Positions 49,001 through 61,245 of a stretch of 64,000 nt of DNA are shown here, piece by piece. Position 1 is the stretch's first letter, and every line of letters starts with the position of its first letter. The translations under genes and the position numbers were made by a program. The notes under the pieces are model-generated. The model searched no databases. It saw only the letters and a list, made by a program, of their open reading frames with translations, and was not told the DNA's origin. The stretch comes from Odiellus spinosus (lineage: Eukaryota > Arthropoda > Arachnida > Opiliones > Phalangiidae). Where the stretch lies: contig OY987237.1 of NCBI GenBank assembly GCA_963920705.1, positions 14,786,601 to 14,850,600 of the forward strand. The letters run 5' to 3'.

Positions 49001-52000
49001 GTAAAAAAATTAATTAAAAATACACCCCCTGTAAAAAAATTAATTAAAAATACACCCCCTGTAAAAAAACACCCCTGTAAAAATACACCCCCTGTAAAAA
49101 TACACCCCCTGTAAAAATACACACCCTCTAAAAATACACCCCCTGTAAAAAAATAAATTAAATACACCCCTGCAAAAATACACCCTCTGTAAAAATACAC
49201 CCCCTGTAAAAATACACCCCCTGTAAAAATACACCCCTGTAAAAATACACCCCCTGTAAAAAAATTAATTAAAAATACACCCCCTGTAAAAAAACACCCC
49301 TGTAAAAATACACCCCCTGTAAAAATACACCCACTGTAAAAATACACCCCCTGTAAAAAAATAAATTAAAAATACACCCCCTGTAAAAAAAATTAATTAA
49401 AAATACACCCCCTGTAAAAAAACACCACTGTAAAAATACACCCCCTGTAAAAATACACCCACTGTAAAAATATACCCCCTGTAAAAAAAATAAATTAAAA
49501 ATACACCCCCTGCAAAAATACACCCTCTGTAAAAATACACCCCCTGTAAAAATACACCCCCTGTAAAAATACACCCCCGGTAAAAATACACCCCCTGTAA
49601 AAATACACCCCCTGTAAAAATACACCCACTGTAAAAATACACCCCCTGTAAAAAAATAAATTTAAAATACACCCCCTGTAAAAATACACCCCCTGTAAAA
49701 AAATTAATTAAAAATACACCCCCTGTAAAAAAATTAATTAAAAATACACCCCCTGTAAAAAAACACCCCTGTAAAAATACACCCCCTGTAAAAATACACC
49801 CCCTGTAAAAATACACACCGTCTAAAAATACACCCCCTGTAAAAAAATAAATTAAATACACCCCTGCAAAAATACACCCTCTGTAAAAATACACCCCCTG
49901 TAAAAATACACCCCCTGTAAAAATACACCCCCTGTAAAAAAATTAATTAAAATACACCCCCTGTAAAAAAACACCCCTGTAAAAATACACCCCCTGTAAA
50001 AATACACCCACTGTAAAAATACACCCCCTGTAAAAAAATAAATTAAAAATACACCCCCTGTAAAAAAAATTAATTAAAAATACACCCCCTGTAAAAAAAC
50101 ACCACTGTAAAAATACACCCCTGTAAAAAAATAAATTAAAAATACACCCCCTGTAAAAATACACCCCCTGTAAAAATACACCCCCTGTAAAAATACACCC
50201 CCTGTAAAAATACACCCCCTGTAAAAATACACACCCTGTAAAAATACACCCCTGTAAAAAACACCCCCTGTAAAAATACACCCCCTGTAAAAAATAAATT
50301 AAAAATACACCCCCTGTAAAAATAAACCCCCTGTAAAAAAACACCCCCTGTAAAAAAACACCCCCTGTAAAAATACACCCACTGTAAAAATACACCCACT
50401 GTAAAAATACACCCCCTGTAAAAAAAGTAAATTAAAAACACACCCCTGCAAAAATACACCCCCTGTAAAAAAATTAATTAAAAATACACACCCTGTAAAA
50501 ATACACCCCCTGTAAAAAAAATAAATTAAAGATACACCCCCTGCAAAAATACACCCTCTGTAAAAATACACCCCCTGTAAAAATACACCCCCTGTAAAAA
50601 TACACCCCCTGTAAAAATACACCCCCTGTAAAAATACACCCCCTGTAAAAATAAACCCCCTGTAAAAATACACCCCCTGTAAAAATACACCCCCTGTAAA
50701 AAAATAAATTAAAAATACACCCCCTGTAAAAATACACCCCCTGTAAAAATACACCCCTTGTAAAAATACACCCCCTGTAAAAATACACCCCCTGTAAAAA
50801 AATTGATTAAAAATTCACCCCCTGTAAAAAACACCCCCTGTAAAAATACACCCCCTGTAAAAAAATTGATTAAAAATACACCCCCTCTAAAAAAACACCC
50901 CTGTAAAAATACACCCCCTGTAAAAATACACCCACTGTAAAAATACACCCCCTGTAAAAAAATAAATTAAAAATACACCCCCTGCAAAAATACACCCTCA
51001 GTAAAAATACACCCCCTGTAAAAATACACCCCCTGTAAAAAATTGATTAAAAATACACCCCCTGTAAAAAACACCCCTGTAAAAATACACCCCCTGTAAA
51101 AATACACCCACTGTAAAAATATACCCCCTGTAAAAAAAAAAAATTAAAAATACACCCCCTGCAAAAATACACCCTCTGTAAAAATACACCCCCTGTAAAA
51201 ATACACCCCCTGTAAAAATACACCCCCGGTAAAAATACACCCCCTGTAAAAATACACCCCCTGTAAAAATACACCCACTGTAAAAATACACCCCCTGTAA
51301 AAAAATAAATTTAAAATACACCCCCTGTAAAAATACACCCCCTGTAAAAAAATTAATTAAAAATACACCCCCTGTAAAAAAATTAATTAAAAATACACCC
51401 CCTGTAAAAAAATTAATTAAAAATACACCCCCTGTAAAAAAACACCCCTGTAAAAATACACCCCCTGTAAAAATACACCCCCTGTAAAAATACACACCCT
51501 CTAAAAATACACCCCCTGTAAAAAAATAAATTAAATACACCCCTGCAAAAATACACCCTCTGTAAAAATACACCCCCTGTAAAAATACACCCCCTGTAAA
51601 AATACACCCCTGTAAAAATACACCCCCTGTAAAAAAATTAATTAAAAATACACCCCCTGTAAAAAAACACACCCTGTAAAAATACACCCCTGTAAAAAAC
51701 ACCCCCTGTAAAAATACACCCCCTGTAAAAAATAAATTAAAAATACACCCCCTGTAAAAATACACCCCCTGTAAAAAAACACCCCCTGTAAAAAAACACC
51801 CCCTGTAAAAATACACCCCCTGTAAAAATACACCCACTGTAAAAATACACCCCCTGTAAAAAAATAAATTAAAAATACACCCCCTGTAAAAAAAATAAAT
51901 TAAAAATACACCCCCTGTAAAAAAACACCACTGTAAAAATACACCCCTGTAAAAAAATAAATTAAAAATACACCCCCTGTAAAAATACACCCCCTGTAAA

Positions 52001-55000
52001 AATACACCCCCTGTAAAAATACACCCCCTGTAAAAATACACACCCTGTAAAAATACACCCCTGTAAAAAACACCCCCTGTAAAAATACACCCCCTGTAAA
52101 AAATAAATTAAAAATACACCCCCTGTAAAAATACACCCCCTGTAAAAAAACACCCCCTGTAAAAAAACACCCCCTGTAAAAATACACCCCCTGTAAAAAA
52201 ACACCCCCTGTAAAAAAACAACCCCTGTAAAAATACACCCACTGTAAAAATACACCCACTGTAAAAATACACCCCCTGTAAAAAAAATAAATTAAAAACA
52301 CACCCCTGCAAAAATACACCCCCTGTAAAAAAATTAATTAAAAATACACACCCTGTAAAAATACACCCCCTGTAAAAAAAATAAATTAAAGATACACCCC
52401 CTGCAAAAATACACCCTCTGTAAAAATACACCCCCTGTAAAAATACACCCCCTGTAAAAATACACCCCCTGTAAAAATACACCCCCTGTAAAAATACACC
52501 CCCTGTAAAAATAAACCCCCTGTAAAAATACACCCCCTGTAAAAATACACCCCCTGTAAAAAAACACCCCCTGTAAAAATACACCCCCTGTAAAAATAAA
52601 CCCCCTGTAAAAATACACCCCCTGTAAAAATACACCCCCTGTAAAAAAACACCCCCTGTAAAAAAACACCCCTGTAAAAATACACCCCCTGTAAAAATAC
52701 ACCCCCTGTAAAAATACACCCAATGTAAAAATACACCCAATGTAAAAATACACCCCCTGTAAAAATACACCCCCTGTAAAAATAAACCCCTTGTAAAAAT
52801 ACACCCCCTGTAAAAATACACCCCCTGTAAAAATACACCCCCTGTAAAAATACACCCCCTGTAAAAATACACCCCTTGTAAAAATACACCCCCTGTAAAA
52901 AAATTGATTAAAAATTCACCCCCTGTAAAAAAACACCCCCTGTAAAAATACACCCCCTGTAAAAATACACCCCCTGTAAAAAAATTGATTAAAAATACAC
53001 CCCCTCTAAAAAAACACCCCTGTAAAAATACACCCCCTGTAAAAATACACCCACTGTAAAAATACACCCACTGTAAAAATACACCCCCTGTAAAAATACA
53101 AACCCTGTAAAAAAATTGATTAAAAATTCACCCCCTGTAAAAAAACACCCCCTGTAAAAATACACCCCCTGTAAAAAAAATAAATTAAAAATACACCCCC
53201 TGCAAAAATACATCCTCTGTAAAAATACACCCCCTGTAAAAATACACCCCCTGTAAAAATACACCCCCTGTAAAAATACACCCCCTGTAAAAATAAACCC
53301 CCTGTAAAAATACACCCCCTGTAAAAAAAACACCCCCTGTAAAAAAACACCCCTGTAAAAATACACCCCCTCTAAAAATACACCCACTGTAAAAATACAC
53401 CCCCTGTAAAAAAATAAATTAAAAATACACCCCCTGTAAAAATACACCCCCTGTAAAAATACACCCCCTGTAAAAATACACCCCTTGTAAAAATACACCC
53501 CCTGTAAAAATACACCCCCTGTAAAAAAATTGATTAAAAATTCACCCCCTGTAAAAAAACACCCCCTGTAAAAATACACCCCCTGTAAAAATACACCCCC
53601 TGTAAAAATACACCCCCTGTAAAAAAAATAAATTAAAAATACACCCCCTGTAAAAATACACCCCCTGTAAAAAAAATAAATTAAAAATACACCCCCTGTA
53701 AAAATACACCTCCTGTAAAAAAATTAATTAAAAATACACCCCCTGTAAAAAACACCCCTGTAAAAATACACCCCCTGTAAAAATACACCCCCTGTAAAAA
53801 TACACCCCCTGTAAAAAAACACCCCCTGTAAAAAAACATCCCCTGTAAAAATACACCCCCTGTAAAAATACACCCCCTGTAAAAATACACCCACTGTAAA
53901 AATACTTCCCCTGTAAAAAAAATAAATTAAAAATACACCCCCTGTAAAAATACACCCCCTGTAAAAAAATTAATTAAAAATACACCCCCTGTAAAAAAAC
54001 ACCCCTGTAAAAATACACCCCCTGTAAAAAAATAAATTAAAAATACACCCCCTGTAAAAATACACCCCCTGTAAAAATACACCCCCTGTAAAAATACACC
54101 CCCTGTAAAAATACACCCCCTGTAAAAATACACCCCCTGTAAAAATACACCCCCAGTAAAAATACACCCCCTGTAAAAATACACCCCCTGTAAAAATACA
54201 CCCCCTGTAAAAATACACCCCCTGTAAAAATACACCCCCTGTAAAAATACACCACTTGTAAAAATACACCCCCTGTAAAAAAAACACCCCCTGTAAAAAA
54301 ACACCCCCTGTAAAAAAACACCCCTTGTAAAAATACACCCCCTGTAAAAATACACCCCCTGTAAAAATACACCCCCTGTAAAAATACACCCCCTGTAAAA
54401 ATACACCCCCTGTAAAAATACACCCCCTGTAAAAATACACCCCCTGTAAAAATACACCCCCTGTAAAAATACACCCCCTGTAAAAATACACCCCCTGTAA
54501 AAATACACCACTTGTAAAAATACACCCCCTGTAAAAATACACCCCCTTTAAAAATACACCCCCTGTAAAAATACACCCCCTGTAAAAAAAAAAAAATTAA
54601 AATTACACCCCCTGTAAAAATACACCCCCTGTAAAAAAATAATTAAAAACACACCCCCTGTAAAAATACACCCCCTGTAAAAAAATAAATTAAAAATACA
54701 CCCCCTGTAAAAATACACCCCATGTAAAAATACACCCCCTGTAAAAATACACCCCCTGTAAAAATACACCCCCTGTAAAAATACACCCCCTGTAAAAATA
54801 AACCCCCTGTAAAAATACACCCCCTGTAAAAATACACCCCCTGTAAAAAAATAAATTAAAAATACACCCCCTGTAAAAATACACCCCCTGTAAAAATACA
54901 CCCACTGTAAAAATACACCCCCTGTAAAAATACACCCCCTGTAAAAATACACCCCCCCGTAAAAATAAACCCCCTGTAAAAATACACCCCCTGTAAAAAA

Positions 55001-56170
55001 CACCCCCTGTAAAAAAACACCCCTGTAAAAATACACCCACTGTAAAAATACACCCCCTGTAAAAAAATAAATTAAAAATACACCCCCTGTAAAAAAAATT
55101 AATTAAAAATACACCCCCTGTAAAAAAACACCCCTGTAAAAATACACCCCCTGTAAAAATACACCCACTGTAAAAATACACCCACTGTAAAAATACACCC
55201 CCTGAAAAAAAAAAATTAAAAATGCACCCCCTGTAAAAATACACCCCCTGTAAAAATACACCCCCTGTAAAAATACACCCCCTGTAAAAATACACCCCTT
55301 GTAAAAATACACCCCCTGTAAAAATACACCCCCGGTAAAAAAATAAATTAAAAATACACCCCCTGTAAAAATACACCTCCTGTAAAAAAATTAATTAAAA
55401 ATACACCCCCTGTAAAAAAACACCCCTGTAAAAATACACCCCCCGTAAAAATACACCCACTGTAAAAATACACCCCCTGTAAAAAAATAAATTAAAAATA
55501 CACACCCTCTAAAAATACACCCCCTGTAAAAAAATAAATTAAAAATACACCCCCCTCTAAAAATACACACCCTCTAAAAATACACCCCCTGTAAAAAAAA
55601 TAAATTTAAAATACACCCCCTGTAAAAATACACCCTCTGTAAAAATACACCCCCTGGAAAAATACACCCCCTGTAAAAATAACCCCTTGTAAAAATACAC
55701 CCCCTGTAAAAAAAACAACCCCTGTAAAAAAACACCCCTGTAAAAATACACCCCCTGTAAAAATACACCCACTGTAAAAATACACCCCTGTAAAAATACA
55801 CCCACTGTAAAAATACACCCCCTGTAAAAAAATTAATTAAAAACACCCCTGTAAAAATACACCCCCTGTAAAAATACACACACTGTAAAAATACACCCCC
55901 TGTAAAAAAATAAATTAAAAATACACCCCCTGTAAAATACACACCCTGTAAAAATACACCCCCTGTAAAAAAGTTAATTAAAAATACACCCCCTGTAAAA
56001 ATACACCCCCTGTAAAAAAAATAAATTAAAAATACACCCCCTGCAAAAATACACCCCCTGTAAAAAATAAATTAAAAATACATCCCCAGTAAAAATACAC
56101 CCCCTGCAAAAATACACCCCCTGTAAAAAATAAATTAAAAATACATCCCCAGTAAAAATACACCCCCTGT
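43028..56170 (-). repeat. Satellite segment 4, right arm: 17-mer in reverse complement, with higher-order repeats
   Basis: About 13.1 kb of ATACACCCCCTGTAAAA-type units. Blocks recur as higher-order copies: roughly 44.74-45.80 kb equals 48.37-49.43 kb (offset 3,626 bp); a block at 46.15-46.68 kb recurs at 47.11-47.63 (offset 958) and at 52.33-52.86; a block at 48.80-49.23 kb recurs 694 bp later. Diagnostic rare units (ACACCCCCGGTAAAA, ACACCCAATGTAAAA, TTGATTAAAAATTCACC) tag the copies. Minus-strand frames of up to 372 codons are by-products. Confidence 0.95.
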
Positions 56171-56214
56171 AAAAATAACACCCCCTTTGAAAATAACACC
56201 CCCTTTGAAAATAA
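56171..56214 (-). repeat. Transitional units ending the right arm
   Basis: Two units reading AACACCCCCTTTGAAAAT, the reverse complement of the transitional units at 38150-38190 that begin the left arm. They make the two arms symmetric at their outer ends. Confidence 0.8.
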
Positions 56215-56980
56215 TTGAGATTGAGAAAAATTGAGATTGAGAAAAATTGAGATTGAGAAAAATTGAGATTGAGAAAAATTGAGATTGAGAAAAATTGAGA
56301 TTGAGAAAAATTGAGATTGAGAAAAATTGAGATTGAGAAAAATTGAGATTGAGAAAAATTGAGATTGAGAAAAATTGAGATTGAGAAAAATTGAGATTGA
56401 GAAAAATTGAGATTGAGAAAAATTGAGATTGAGAAAAATTGAGATTGAGAAAAATTGAGATTGAGAAAAATTGAGATTGAGAAAAATTGAGATTGAGAAA
56501 AATTGAGATTGAGAAAAATTGAGATTGAGAAAAATTGAGATTGAGAAAAATTGAGATTGAGAAAAATTGAGATTGAGAAAAATTGAGATTGAGAAAAATT
56601 GAGATTGAGAAAAATTGAGATTGAGAAAAATTGAGATTGAGAAAAATTGAGATTGAGAAAAATTGAGATTGAGAAAAATTGAGATTGAGAAAAATTGAGA
56701 TTGAGAAAAATTGAGATTGAGAAAAATTGAGATTGAGAAAAATTGAGATTGAGAAAAATTGAGATTGAGAAAAATTGAGATTGAGAAAAATTGAGATTGA
56801 GAAAAATTGAGATTGAGAAAAATTGAGATTGAGAAAAATTGAGATTGAGAAAAATTGAGATTGAGAAAAATTGAGAAAAATTGAGATTGAGAAAAATTGA
56901 GATTGAGAAAAATTGAGATTGAGAAAAATTGAGATTGAGAAAAATTGAGAAAAATTGAGATTGAGAAAAATTGAGAAAAG
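56215..56980 (+). repeat. 16-bp purine-rich tandem array TTGAGATTGAGAAAAA
   Basis: 41 consecutive 16-bp units (56215-56870) with no difference seen, then a 10-bp short unit TTGAGAAAAA, four full units, another short unit, one full unit and a final short unit. Short units lack GATTGA. Uniformity indicates recent expansion. It directly abuts the right arm of the palindrome. Confidence 0.95.
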
Positions 56981-57084
56981 CTTAAGTATCTTAACTACTT
57001 TCTTTGGAATGAGATTAGATAGATTTCAGATTATTTAATCAAACCAAATTTTAATTTAGAGTTATAAATTATTAAATTATATTT

Positions 57085-57492
57085 TTAAAAGGAGAGAACA
57101 ACTTAACAAGTGATTTTTGTATTGCTTCCTTATAGTTTAAAGAAAACTTTACAAACAAATATTAAACTGAAAATCAATTTAAAACTTATCCGGAAATAAA
57201 ATTAGGTGTATTCATGGAGATCCTGAATTGTCATTGAATGGTCATCGAGCAATCGAAGGTTATTGGAAATCTCATGGGGATCTCGCCTTGATGACGGGGC
57301 TTTGCTCATTGGTCGTTCATCCTTCAATGCGAAGAAAATCAGGATCTCCATGAATCCAGCTAAGCCTATAATCCGGGTAAGTTTTAAATTTATTTCTAGT
57401 TACATTGGTTTGCATTTTTTTAACTGGTGGATTAGATCTTTTAAACGTTAAATGATTAAAAATAACTTGTTATTAGGTTGCATTCTCTTTAA
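57085..57492. mobile_element. T1 foldback element, complete copy (408 bp)
   Basis: TTAA at 57085-57088 and 57489-57492. Left end AAAAGGAGAGAACAACTTAA and right end GTTGCATTCTCTTTAA are inverted. The arms extend most of the way to the centre: AATAAAATTAGGTGTATTCA...GAGATCCTGAATT faces AAATCAGGATCTCC...CCAGCTAAGCCTAT, so one strand can fold into a hairpin of about 170 bp per arm. The 62-codon open frame inside it is not considered a gene. Confidence 0.8.
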
Positions 57493-58227
57493 TAAATATT
57501 TTAAGACCAACCGGGGCGTCCGAAAGCTCTCTAGAATCTTGTTTTTCTCAACCATGAAGTAAACCTTTATTGAACTCGCAGTCTCCAATCCAATAATATT
57601 ATAAATTAATCAACATGGTCAATAAATTTTGCGCAGAGGAATATATTATAAAATTAATTGTAATTACACGCGACTATTTGAAAATGAACACGAAGTAGAC
57701 GTAATCTAGTATATAGTATACATTTTACCTGAGCTAGTAGTATTACCCTTCTACGTAATCGATATCTCAGGCAACGATACATTTAGGGTCAACGTAATAT
57801 CTCAGTCGGAAGCGTGCGCGTACGGGCTGTGGTTCGCGATCTATTGCACCTGTAGCATTTTCTTCATTAAGCGCAGTTCCTTTCGAGATGTATATGTAAT
57901 ATCCCGAGGGCCACTGGGCGGTCGTAAGCCAATAACGAAAAGGTGGATTTAGGGGGCAGCAATCCCATGGGCCAAACTTTACCCGGATCTACTACACTCG
58001 ATCCTCTCTTGATGGAAACTAACGAAATTAGACACCAGAGTTTCTCTTGTCCTATACTAGTTCGTTCGTCAAAATAGAAACAATAATGTTCAAATAACTT
58101 TAACTCGATTGCCTCACTATATACCGCTGCTTGGAAATTGAAAAAACCTGCCTCACGGTCCCTCACCTTAAATCAAAAAATTACTAGCATTTTTTTTTAC
58201 CTACAATTCAAGTAAAGTTATTTATGA
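57493..58227. other. No gene supported; 99-codon minus-strand frame of unknown status
   Basis: Moderately G+C-rich around 57.8-58.1 kb. The minus-strand frame 58166-57867 starts MRDREAGFFNFQ and has no domain I recognise; it lacks supporting splice or poly(A) context. Possibly a transposon remnant. Confidence 0.3.
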
Positions 58228-58318
58228 ACAATAATCATTTATCATAGACTTCCCTCGTGGATAATTTCCAAATTTCGAATAATGATAAAACAAACATCTT
58301 GTCCAAACGACTACCTGT
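58228..58318. mobile_element. Degraded copy of the 143-bp MITE E
   Basis: Shares TTTATCATAGACTTCCC, GTGGATA, AATAATGATAAA and CTTGTCCAAACG with the intact element at 62886-63028; the terminal repeats are decayed (GACTACCTGTA for GCCGACCTCTA). Confidence 0.55.
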
Positions 58319-61059
58319 ACAATCAAGTCCAAGCTTTAACAGCCAAAAATATTAATATTTGATTATTAATTAATATAATTCTAGAAAATCAACGTTGCTC
58401 AAAAATACTTTACTTTTAATAGTTCCTAACTGTGAGCTAGACAATATCATTTGCAAAGGGCTTCTAGGTTAATTTCACAAAATTATAAAAGATTTAAACA
58501 ATATGGTTAAGTTCATGAGAGAAGCCACACCCCGAGAGAATGTAATTTTTTGAATATTAAATTGTGATATTAGATTTTTTGTTCTTTTTTCACATACTAC
58601 TACATCGTCGGACAATATAAGATACACTCCCGTGTAGGGGGAAGTTTGCCTAAAAAGTAAAAACAGAGCGATGGATCATGGGACAATTTGCAATTTGGAA
58701 AAAAAAAAAAAAAAATATCGCAGAGAAGTTTAGGTATTTTTATTAAATTCGGGGCTGTGTTTTGAGAGTCTTTTATATGATTTCAAAGAGGACCAGAAAA
58801 ATTGACTATAAATAAAATTACTTATATTTCTGTATTGTTTCTGTAAATCTAGAACTCCCAAGGGTCTTCATTGGTTCAACAATCACGGATAAATACACTC
58901 TACTACTTCAGTTATGATATATCAGGAAAAAAAAACCTTGATACACAGTTCCTTCGCGATTGTACCTTCCGGCTGATTAATTTATGAGATATAATTAGAT
59001 TATGATGAGACTTTCCTACTAAAAAACCAAAGGAAAACCCGTACCTAACGCGAAGAGATCTAAGATAAAGCTAAACATCTATATCAGACAGAAAAAATAA
59101 CATCAAAGTGTTTTTTCTTAGATACCTGTACCATGTCGGTTTCCTAAGCTTAGTTGGTAATATACTTATTACGCTAAAAGTCTCTGGTATACAAGATAGT
59201 AAACGGGTTAGACATATACTTGGCCGATATATATAAGAATCTGTGACGTTTCTATTTCTTTAAAGGGAAAGGCAACCCAACTTTAAAAGTACTTCCATTG
59301 GAAAGAGCATGCTTAAAAACCTACAAATCAAAACACATTATAGTGATTTAAGTCTTGGTTAATTTATAAATATCATTTTAAAACCGAAATTTACGTTCCT
59401 AGAAGAACGCCATATTTGCTTCCCGGCATTTCGAGTTTTAAAAATAAGGATCCGCTTCTATGATTGGCCTTTAAGTCACCCAATAAAGATTCGCTAAACG
59501 AAGGCCATTCGAGTCGGCTCCAGTCGGATCGTCTGTTCGTAACTTCGTAAGAAGACCCGTAATTTTGTGATTGTGATTTCTAACTTTCTACGAAAACATG
59601 CCTAATTGCGTAATTAATGAATGCAGTTTAGTTCTTACCTTCTAATTCTTCAAATCAACTTAAGACTCGGTTAATACCTAGTACTGACTACTACTAGCTC
59701 AGCTGGCCGACCGACCTTCGGGTTAGTGTTCGCGCGCGGGATCCTTCGGAAGTAGCCTATGTTTCGGCCCGGCATATCTTATTTGACTCTAAAGAAATTG
59801 AGCGCGCTTATACCCGCATCTATTTTCAGCTAGAGTCAAGTGACTTTAGGTGAGAAATAAACCAATCGGCGAAGCCGATCCTCAGCAGGCATCGAAAGGG
59901 TATGAAAAAACTAAAATGGCGTTCACTAGAGATCACTTTTTGCTTATAATAAACGCAAATATCTTAATATCTACTAACTATTAAATTTTTTGCGATATGA
60001 TATTAGTCGTTTTAATATACGCTCTATAATTTAAGACACACTTTTTTTTATCCCGGTCTGTACCTTTAAGTGTTTTAATTGGTTATTTGAAATTAATAAT
60101 GGGAGCTATAATATTATTTTCTGTATGAATAATTTTTCAAAACTATAATAATATAATGCTTACGTATTTAAACTAGGTTTAAACAAACCGCGAATGACAT
60201 ATTAATGTAAATTAAGTTTATTCATATTTAATCATTTATTTTAATCTAAAAAGATCATTTTATATTGCCTGAGAAAATTGCTTTTTTGATTTACTCAAGG
60301 AAATTAACTTACCCATTACGGTACACAAATGAATAGTGACGTCCATTAATGCCCTGAAGATGTTTTCGCGAAACAAAATACTCTCTATTCATAAGAAATT
60401 GAAATTTAATTATTATCGAGACGCTAATTAATGGAAGAGAAAGTGGAACGTCTGTCCGGCAGCATTTCGCCACACAAAATGAAAAATTAATGTCAAAAAT
60501 TGTAAATCTTGATAAAAATAATTTTTATTAGAATTTTTTTAAACCCAATTCAAACTCATATAAAAATAATAATACGAACCCATTAAAAATATTGATTGAA
60601 AAATTTCTGCTTTAATTTTTTATTGATTCATGTGTGAAATTTAAAATTTTACAGCTAAGTAGTTTTGTAAATAAAAATTAATTTTAAAGTGAGGTTGTCA
60701 TAATTGTTTTTTTTTTTTTTTTTTTTGTAAACTTAATATCTGAATATTTTCCAAATTATTACTTGTCAAAATGTCAGTTTATAATCTTATTTTTGAGGCT
60801 TTCAACTGCCTCTAAATCAAAAAATAGTTTATGGCAAAGCTCATAAAAAACGAAGTAATAATATTTTTTTTCTTCCTCTTATAGAAAAGTTTTTGAAATA
60901 AAAAAAAAAAAAGAAAATTTCCGATTTTCTATATTAATTTCATAATAGAAGTGTTGGAGTTGGAAGAGGTTACGCATATTTTCAATATATGTTCACTGTC
61001 AAACAATTAATACGGTGTAAAGCGTATTTTGGTTGGTTTTTTAAGGAGAAAGTTAATGG
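58319..61059. other. No gene recognised; scattered suggestive sites only
   Basis: Mostly AT-rich, with A/T runs near 58695, 60705 and 60900. TTTAAAGGGAAAGGCAACCC at 59262 resembles a T1 end without a partner. The 59.45-59.86 kb patch is richer in G+C and contains ATTGGCC (inverted CCAAT) and an ATG at 59598 reading MPNCVINECS before a nearby stop. Neither is enough to call a gene. Confidence 0.35.
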
Positions 61060-61245
61060 TTGCTTTATCACCTACAGCAGTTTATACCTCAGTCACAGGA
61101 TTTCATAGAACAAGGTTTACAAAAAGGGTTGGAGCTTGAGCTTTTTCCGACGGCTCTCTCTTTTCCATCTGGCCATGGAGGAGATATACTAAGACACACT
61201 GGATCAGATTTGATAGGCTTCAGATTGTCACTCTTATCTTACTAA
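61060..61245. CDS. Exon-like patch, strand uncertain
   Basis: A roughly 190-bp island of balanced base composition in very AT-rich DNA. On plus, after a possible acceptor CACCTACAG (ending 61076), a frame with QFIPQSQDFIEQGLQKGL runs to TAA at 61243-61245, with AATAAA at 61343. On minus, one frame reads LKPIKSDPVCLSISPPWPDG and ends at a TAA, and another ends in LFCKPCSMKSCD; both look protein-like, but there is no nearby poly(A) signal on that side and the acceptor is poor. No family recognised. It may be one exon of a gene extending elsewhere, or a transposon remnant. Confidence 0.2.

Noticed and set aside
38151-56170. Dozens of open frames of 60-372 codons with FTGGVFLQG-type repeats
   Set aside because: They follow from the stop-free 17-bp unit cycling through three frames; they start and end wherever spacer variants introduce stops.
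38151-56170. Telomeric repeat
   Set aside because: The G-rich 17-mer is not a known telomere motif such as TTAGGG, lies internally and switches strand.
57374-57400. GTAAGT...TTTCTAG in T1 as a genuine mini-intron
   Set aside because: It is a shared part of the transposon arm, too short for an animal intron, and has no coding sequence on either side.
57867-58166. 99-codon minus-strand frame (MRDREAGFFNFQ...)
   Set aside because: No recognisable domain, splice-site support or poly(A) signal; left as an unannotated frame.
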